This document shows, piece after piece, positions 14,501-17,656 of a stretch of DNA of 17,656 nt. The stretch's first letter is position 1. The number at the start of each line of letters is the position of its first letter. The notes under the pieces are model-generated. The model searched no databases. It was not told the origin of the DNA and saw only the letters and a program-made list of their open reading frames with translations. The translations under genes and the position numbers were made by a program. Source of the stretch: an uncultured Lachnospiraceae bacterium (GTDB lineage: Bacteria; Bacillota; Clostridia; Lachnospirales; Lachnospiraceae); assembly GCA_905236615.1 (NCBI GenBank), contig CAJORC010000137.1, positions 1 through 17,656 of the forward strand, in the 5' to 3' direction.

Positions 14501-16018
14501 ATGACTTTCAGGACAAGACTGACAATAGCTTTTCTGGTAATTGTTCTTATTCCTATCATGCTTTTTGGCGCAACAGTCGCGGTAATGACGCGTTATGAAA
14601 ACCATCTTATCCATGAAGAATTAGGAGTTGATGTAGATAGTTTAGGAATTGCGTCGAATAGTGTTCAGATTTTTGCCTCATCGACCGATAATATATATGG
14701 TGAGTTGAGAGAAACGGCAGACAATAAATCCGAAAACCTTGAAGATGCCGCTTTTCTTGAGGAATTAAATGACAGACTTAAAAAAAGGTCTTCATTTCTC
14801 ATAATAAGAAAAGGCAATGATATTTATTACAGCGGCGATGCAGCCAAAACAACTGAAATTCGGGAACTTCTTCCTTTATATGAGGGATTTAGCAATGGAA
14901 TCAACTCCAGAGAAACTTATATAAGAGAATTAAAACTTATTATAAAACAGGTTGATTTTCGTTTTTCAGATCATTCCAAGGGAAGTGCATTTATTGTAAC
15001 TCTGATGTCCGAGCTTATTCCTGATATGCGGGCATCGATCATGAAGATAGTTCTGGCACTTGTATTTATTCTTATAATTACCGGCGTTGCTCTTGTATCC
15101 TGGATATATACGGGTATCGTGTCACCGGTACGGGAACTCAGTGCGGCATCACAGAAAATACAGGAAGGTATACTTGATTTTGAAGTCAGTATACCGAATG
15201 CTGATGATGAAGTATCGAGCCTCTGCAAAAACTTTGAGGAAAAGCGTAAAAGGCTTAAGGACTCTGCCGAACAGAAGATAGAAAGTGAGAATGAGAACAG
15301 GACTCTGATCACAAATATATCACATGACCTGAAAACTCCCGTAACATCCATAAAAGGATATGCAGAAGGACTTCTTGACGGGGTTGCGGATACTCCGGAG
15401 AAAAGAGAAAAGTATCTCAGAACGATTTTCAATAAGGCAAATGAAGTCGATCGTCTTATAAATGAACTTACTTTTTATGCAGGAATTGATACTGACAGAA
15501 TTCCATATAACTTTGCAAAGGTAAATGCAACTGAATATTTTAATGACTGTGCGGAAGAGCTGAAGACCGAACTGGAGTCGCGTTCGTATACTTTCGTCTA
15601 TACAAATACGATATCACCGACTGTGGTTGTTATCGCGGATCCGATCCAGTTTAAGAAGGTCATTAACAATATCGTTGGAAATTCCATTAAGTATATGGAT
15701 AAAAAGAAGGGGAAAATTGCGATTTTCCTCAAAGAAAGTGAAACGGAACTTATTGTTTCGCTTAAAGATAATGGTGCAGGAATAGACGAAAAGAATCTTC
15801 CGTACATTTTCGACAGGTTTTACAGAGAAGACTCGTCGAGAAACAGTGCAAAGGGAGGTTCGGGTATAGGCCTGTCCATAGTTAAAAATATCGTCGACGA
15901 TCATGGTGGACGAGTCTGGGCGGTAAGCCGCAAAGGAGAAGGAACAACTATTAACATCGCTCTGACAAAGTATGACAGGGCAAAGAATGAGGAAGGTTCA
16001 ACAGGGGGAGCCGGATGA
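14501..16018 (+). CDS. Two-component sensor histidine kinase
   Basis: 505-residue membrane kinase that would sense an external signal and phosphorylate the regulator encoded next. TM1 is at ~7-29, TM2 at ~182-203, enclosing a sensor region of about 150 residues with no recognised ligand fold. A HAMP linker (~204-257, VSPVRELSAASQKIQEG) follows. The dimerisation domain carries the phospho-acceptor His275 in ISHDLKTP. The ATP-binding domain shows the N box (NNIVGNSIKYM, ~387), G1 (DNGAGID), F box (DRFYRED) and G2 (GGSGIGLSIVKN), so it should be active. GGAG at 14493 precedes the ATG. No convincing promoter lies in the 40 bases after the terminator; TTGATG (14440) with TAAAAT (14461) has a short 15-base spacer. 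The signal and regulon are unknown. Confidence 0.95.
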   Translation: MTFRTRLTIAFLVIVLIPIMLFGATVAVMTRYENHLIHEELGVDVDSLGIASNSVQIFASSTDNIYGELRETADNKSENLEDAAFLEELNDRLKKRSSFLIIRKGNDIYYSGDAAKTTEIRELLPLYEGFSNGINSRETYIRELKLIIKQVDFRFSDHSKGSAFIVTLMSELIPDMRASIMKIVLALVFILIITGVALVSWIYTGIVSPVRELSAASQKIQEGILDFEVSIPNADDEVSSLCKNFEEKRKRLKDSAEQKIESENENRTLITNISHDLKTPVTSIKGYAEGLLDGVADTPEKREKYLRTIFNKANEVDRLINELTFYAGIDTDRIPYNFAKVNATEYFNDCAEELKTELESRSYTFVYTNTISPTVVVIADPIQFKKVINNIVGNSIKYMDKKKGKIAIFLKESETELIVSLKDNGAGIDEKNLPYIFDRFYREDSSRNSAKGGSGIGLSIVKNIVDDHGGRVWAVSRKGEGTTINIALTKYDRAKNEEGSTGGAG

Positions 16019-16704
16019 GCAGAATTTTAATTGTAGAAGATGAAGACTCAATCGCGGATTTAGAGAAAGACTATCTCGAACTTTCAGCGTTTGAAGTCGA
16101 AGTGAAACACGACGGAGTTGAGGGACTTCAGAGTGCCCTCGAGGGGAATTTCGATCTTATCATTTTGGATCTGATGCTTCCGGGAGCAGACGGATTTGAA
16201 ATCTGCAAAAAAGTACGTGAAGTAAAGGATACTCCCATCATTATGGTATCGGCAAAGAAAGACGATATCGATAAGATCAGGGGATTAGGACTCGGTGCTG
16301 ACGATTACATGACTAAGCCTTTTTCACCCAGCGAGCTTGTAGCAAGGGTTAAGGCTCATTTGTCGCGCTTCGAGAGACTTACGGCAAACGGAAGACCCAG
16401 AAATGAGGTCATTGAGATAAGAGGATTAAAGATTGACAGGACTGCAAGGCGTATATGGGTAAATGACGAAGAAAAGCAGTTTACCACTAAGGAATTCGAC
16501 CTTCTTGCATTCCTTGCTTCCAATCCTAATCATGTTTATTCGAAAGAAGAGCTTTTCAAGAATATCTGGGATATGGAATCGGTTGGTGATATAGCGACAG
16601 TTACAGTCCATATCAAAAAGATCCGTGAAAAGATTGAGATGGATTCATCAAATCCTCAGTATATAGAGACTATCTGGGGTGTTGGATACAGATTTAAGAT
16701 CTGA
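16015..16704 (+). CDS. OmpR/PhoB-family response regulator
   Basis: 229-residue DNA-binding regulator, partner of the kinase encoded just upstream; the genes overlap by 4 bp (ATGA). The receiver domain (1-120) has the acidic pocket Glu8-Asp9, phospho-acceptor Asp52 in LDLMLPG, and the conserved Lys101 in TKPFSP. The C-terminal winged helix (~128-229) includes FTTKEFDLLAFLASNPN, the VTVHIKKIREKI recognition-helix region and the closing GVGYRF motif. All key residues are intact. Target promoters cannot be deduced. The nearby repeat-protein gene and secretion operon are possible targets by proximity only. Confidence 0.96.
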   Translation: MSRILIVEDEDSIADLEKDYLELSAFEVEVKHDGVEGLQSALEGNFDLIILDLMLPGADGFEICKKVREVKDTPIIMVSAKKDDIDKIRGLGLGADDYMTKPFSPSELVARVKAHLSRFERLTANGRPRNEVIEIRGLKIDRTARRIWVNDEEKQFTTKEFDLLAFLASNPNHVYSKEELFKNIWDMESVGDIATVTVHIKKIREKIEMDSSNPQYIETIWGVGYRFKI

Positions 16705-16720
16705 TAAACAAGGAAAAGAA

Positions 16721-17530
16721 ATGGCAGATGATAAGAGATTTGCGGTGCTTATCGATATAGAAAACGTATCGCGAAAATATGTAGGTCTCATCATGGATGA
16801 GGCCTCGAACTATGGGGATCTGACGATCAAAAGGGCTTACGGTGACTGGACACAGAGTTCCAGTGCATCCTGGAGATCGATACTTCTGGATAATTCCATA
16901 ATCCCCATGCAGCAGTTCAATAACACTTTTGGTAAGAATTCGTCTGATTCGGCGCTGATCATAGATGCCATGAAGATCCTCTATAACAACAATGTTGACG
17001 GCTTCTGCCTCGTGTCCTCGGACAGCGATTTCACAAGGCTTGCGGCAACATTGAAGGAAGAGGGAAAAATGGTCGTCGGAATGGGCGAGAGCAAAACACC
17101 AAATGCCCTCATAAAGGCCTGTGATTCATTTAAGCTTCTTGATGTACTTTATAAAGAAGCGAATGAGGACAAAGAGGAAAAAGACGAGAAGGACGAGAAA
17201 GAAGCCCAGGAGAAAGCGGCTATCGTAAAGAAGGCCGTATCCAAGGGAACGCAGAAGAAGACTTCCTCGAAAACGTCTGATACGAAGTCAAAGTCCAATC
17301 TGACAAAGCTTTCCACTATTGAGAAAGCAATCAGGCAGATCGTTCTTAACTATGACGATGAGAACGGAATGAATATCAGTACGCTGGGAAACAGCCTTCA
17401 GAGACGTTATCCCGACTTTGACACCCGTAACTACGGGGCACCGAAGCTTTCAAAATTCTTAAGCAGGTTTAAGAGTTTCACACTTACCAAAATAGGAAAT
17501 ACCACATATATAAACATAAATGATAAATAA
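16721..17530 (+). CDS. NYN-domain putative ribonuclease with C-terminal LOTUS (OST-HTH) domain
   Basis: 269-residue cytoplasmic protein. Residues 5-145 form a LabA-like NYN (PIN-fold) domain with the expected acidic residues: Asp12 in LIDIEN, Asp76 in SSDSAL, Asp82, and Asp101/Asp103 in VSSDSDF. NYN domains are metal-dependent RNases or RNA-binding modules. A Lys/Glu-rich flexible linker (146-196) leads to a C-terminal winged-helix LOTUS/OST-HTH domain (197-269: IEKAIRQIV, then the PKLSKFLSRF helix and TLTKIGNTTYIN strands), which in other proteins binds RNA, including G-quadruplexes. ATG 16721 is chosen because AAGGAAAAG precedes it; the upstream in-frame GTG at 16679 lies inside the regulator gene and adds 14 residues outside the fold. 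Only 16 bases separate it from the regulator gene, so co-transcription is likely. The RNA target is unknown. Confidence 0.92.
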   Translation: MADDKRFAVLIDIENVSRKYVGLIMDEASNYGDLTIKRAYGDWTQSSSASWRSILLDNSIIPMQQFNNTFGKNSSDSALIIDAMKILYNNNVDGFCLVSSDSDFTRLAATLKEEGKMVVGMGESKTPNALIKACDSFKLLDVLYKEANEDKEEKDEKDEKEAQEKAAIVKKAVSKGTQKKTSSKTSDTKSKSNLTKLSTIEKAIRQIVLNYDDENGMNISTLGNSLQRRYPDFDTRNYGAPKLSKFLSRFKSFTLTKIGNTTYININDK

Positions 17531-17656
17531 GAAATTGGAAATTTTAATGGAGGATCCCAGCCTGATCGCGGTCAGGAAGCCGGCGGGAACAGCAAGCGAG
17601 AGCGGAAGGATCGGTGAAGCCGATATGATAAGCCTCGTGAGAAATTATCTTGCAAA
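17520..17656 (+). CDS. RluA-family pseudouridine synthase, N-terminal fragment
   Basis: Runs off the window after 45 codons. The readable start MINKKLEILMEDPSLIAVRK is followed by PAGTASESG, matching the family's opening pattern of a strand, an E-D pair and a conserved K-P-x-G motif. Enzymes of this family convert uridine to pseudouridine in rRNA or tRNA; which RNA is modified cannot be told without the catalytic domain. The ATG at 17520 overlaps the upstream gene by 11 bases and has no good ribosome site. TTG 17535 and ATG 17547 are later in-frame alternatives, but the first keeps the usual N-terminal strand. Confidence 0.75.
   Translation, partial: MINKKLEILMEDPSLIAVRKPAGTASESGRIGEADMISLVRNYLA

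Overview
The window looks like a Clostridia chromosome, most likely Lachnospiraceae of the Butyrivibrio/Pseudobutyrivibrio type. This is inferred from the AT-rich intergenic DNA with consensus sigma-A-type promoters, GGAGG ribosome sites with GTG and TTG starts, a Firmicutes-style (T7SSb) EsaB-EssB-EssC set, and a sugar ABC operon ending in a GH2 beta-galactosidase. Every gene is on the + strand. No tRNA, rRNA, CRISPR array, insertion sequence or phage gene was seen.

Positions 1-6253 hold a sugar-uptake operon: a solute-binding lipoprotein cut at its 5' end by the window edge, two permeases (MalF-like and MalG-like), and a cytoplasmic LacZ-type beta-galactosidase. Together they would import and hydrolyse lactose or another beta-galactoside. 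Between the binding protein and the first permease lie two strong hairpins. The second resembles a dispersed REP-like palindrome. An intrinsic terminator follows lacZ.

Positions 6358-6653 are non-coding. They contain two candidate promoters, a perfect 14-bp hairpin between them, and a dyad over the predicted start of the second. These lead into a tightly packed seven-gene operon (6654-13730): two divergent tandem paralogues of a small alpha/beta protein (DUF5085/GyrI-like by eye), a tail-anchored protein, an acidic coiled-coil protein, EsaB/YukD (ubiquitin-like), EssB/YukC (one TM segment) and EssC (FHA-like region, two TM segments, three FtsK/SpoIIIE ATPase domains). This is a type VII secretion core, but no EsaA, no recognisable EssA and no WXG100/LXG substrate lie in the window. 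The four small leading genes are the least described part and the most interesting.

Positions 13731-14460 carry a self-contained expression unit. A near-consensus extended -10 promoter drives a small Sec-secreted, alanine-rich protein made of four 29-residue repeats, followed by a textbook terminator. Its codon use suggests very high expression.

Positions 14501-17656 hold a sensor kinase / OmpR-family regulator pair (overlapping by 4 bp), then an NYN-LOTUS putative RNA-binding nuclease, and the first 45 codons of an RluA-type pseudouridine synthase. No sequence link between the two-component system and the secretion operon is visible beyond proximity.
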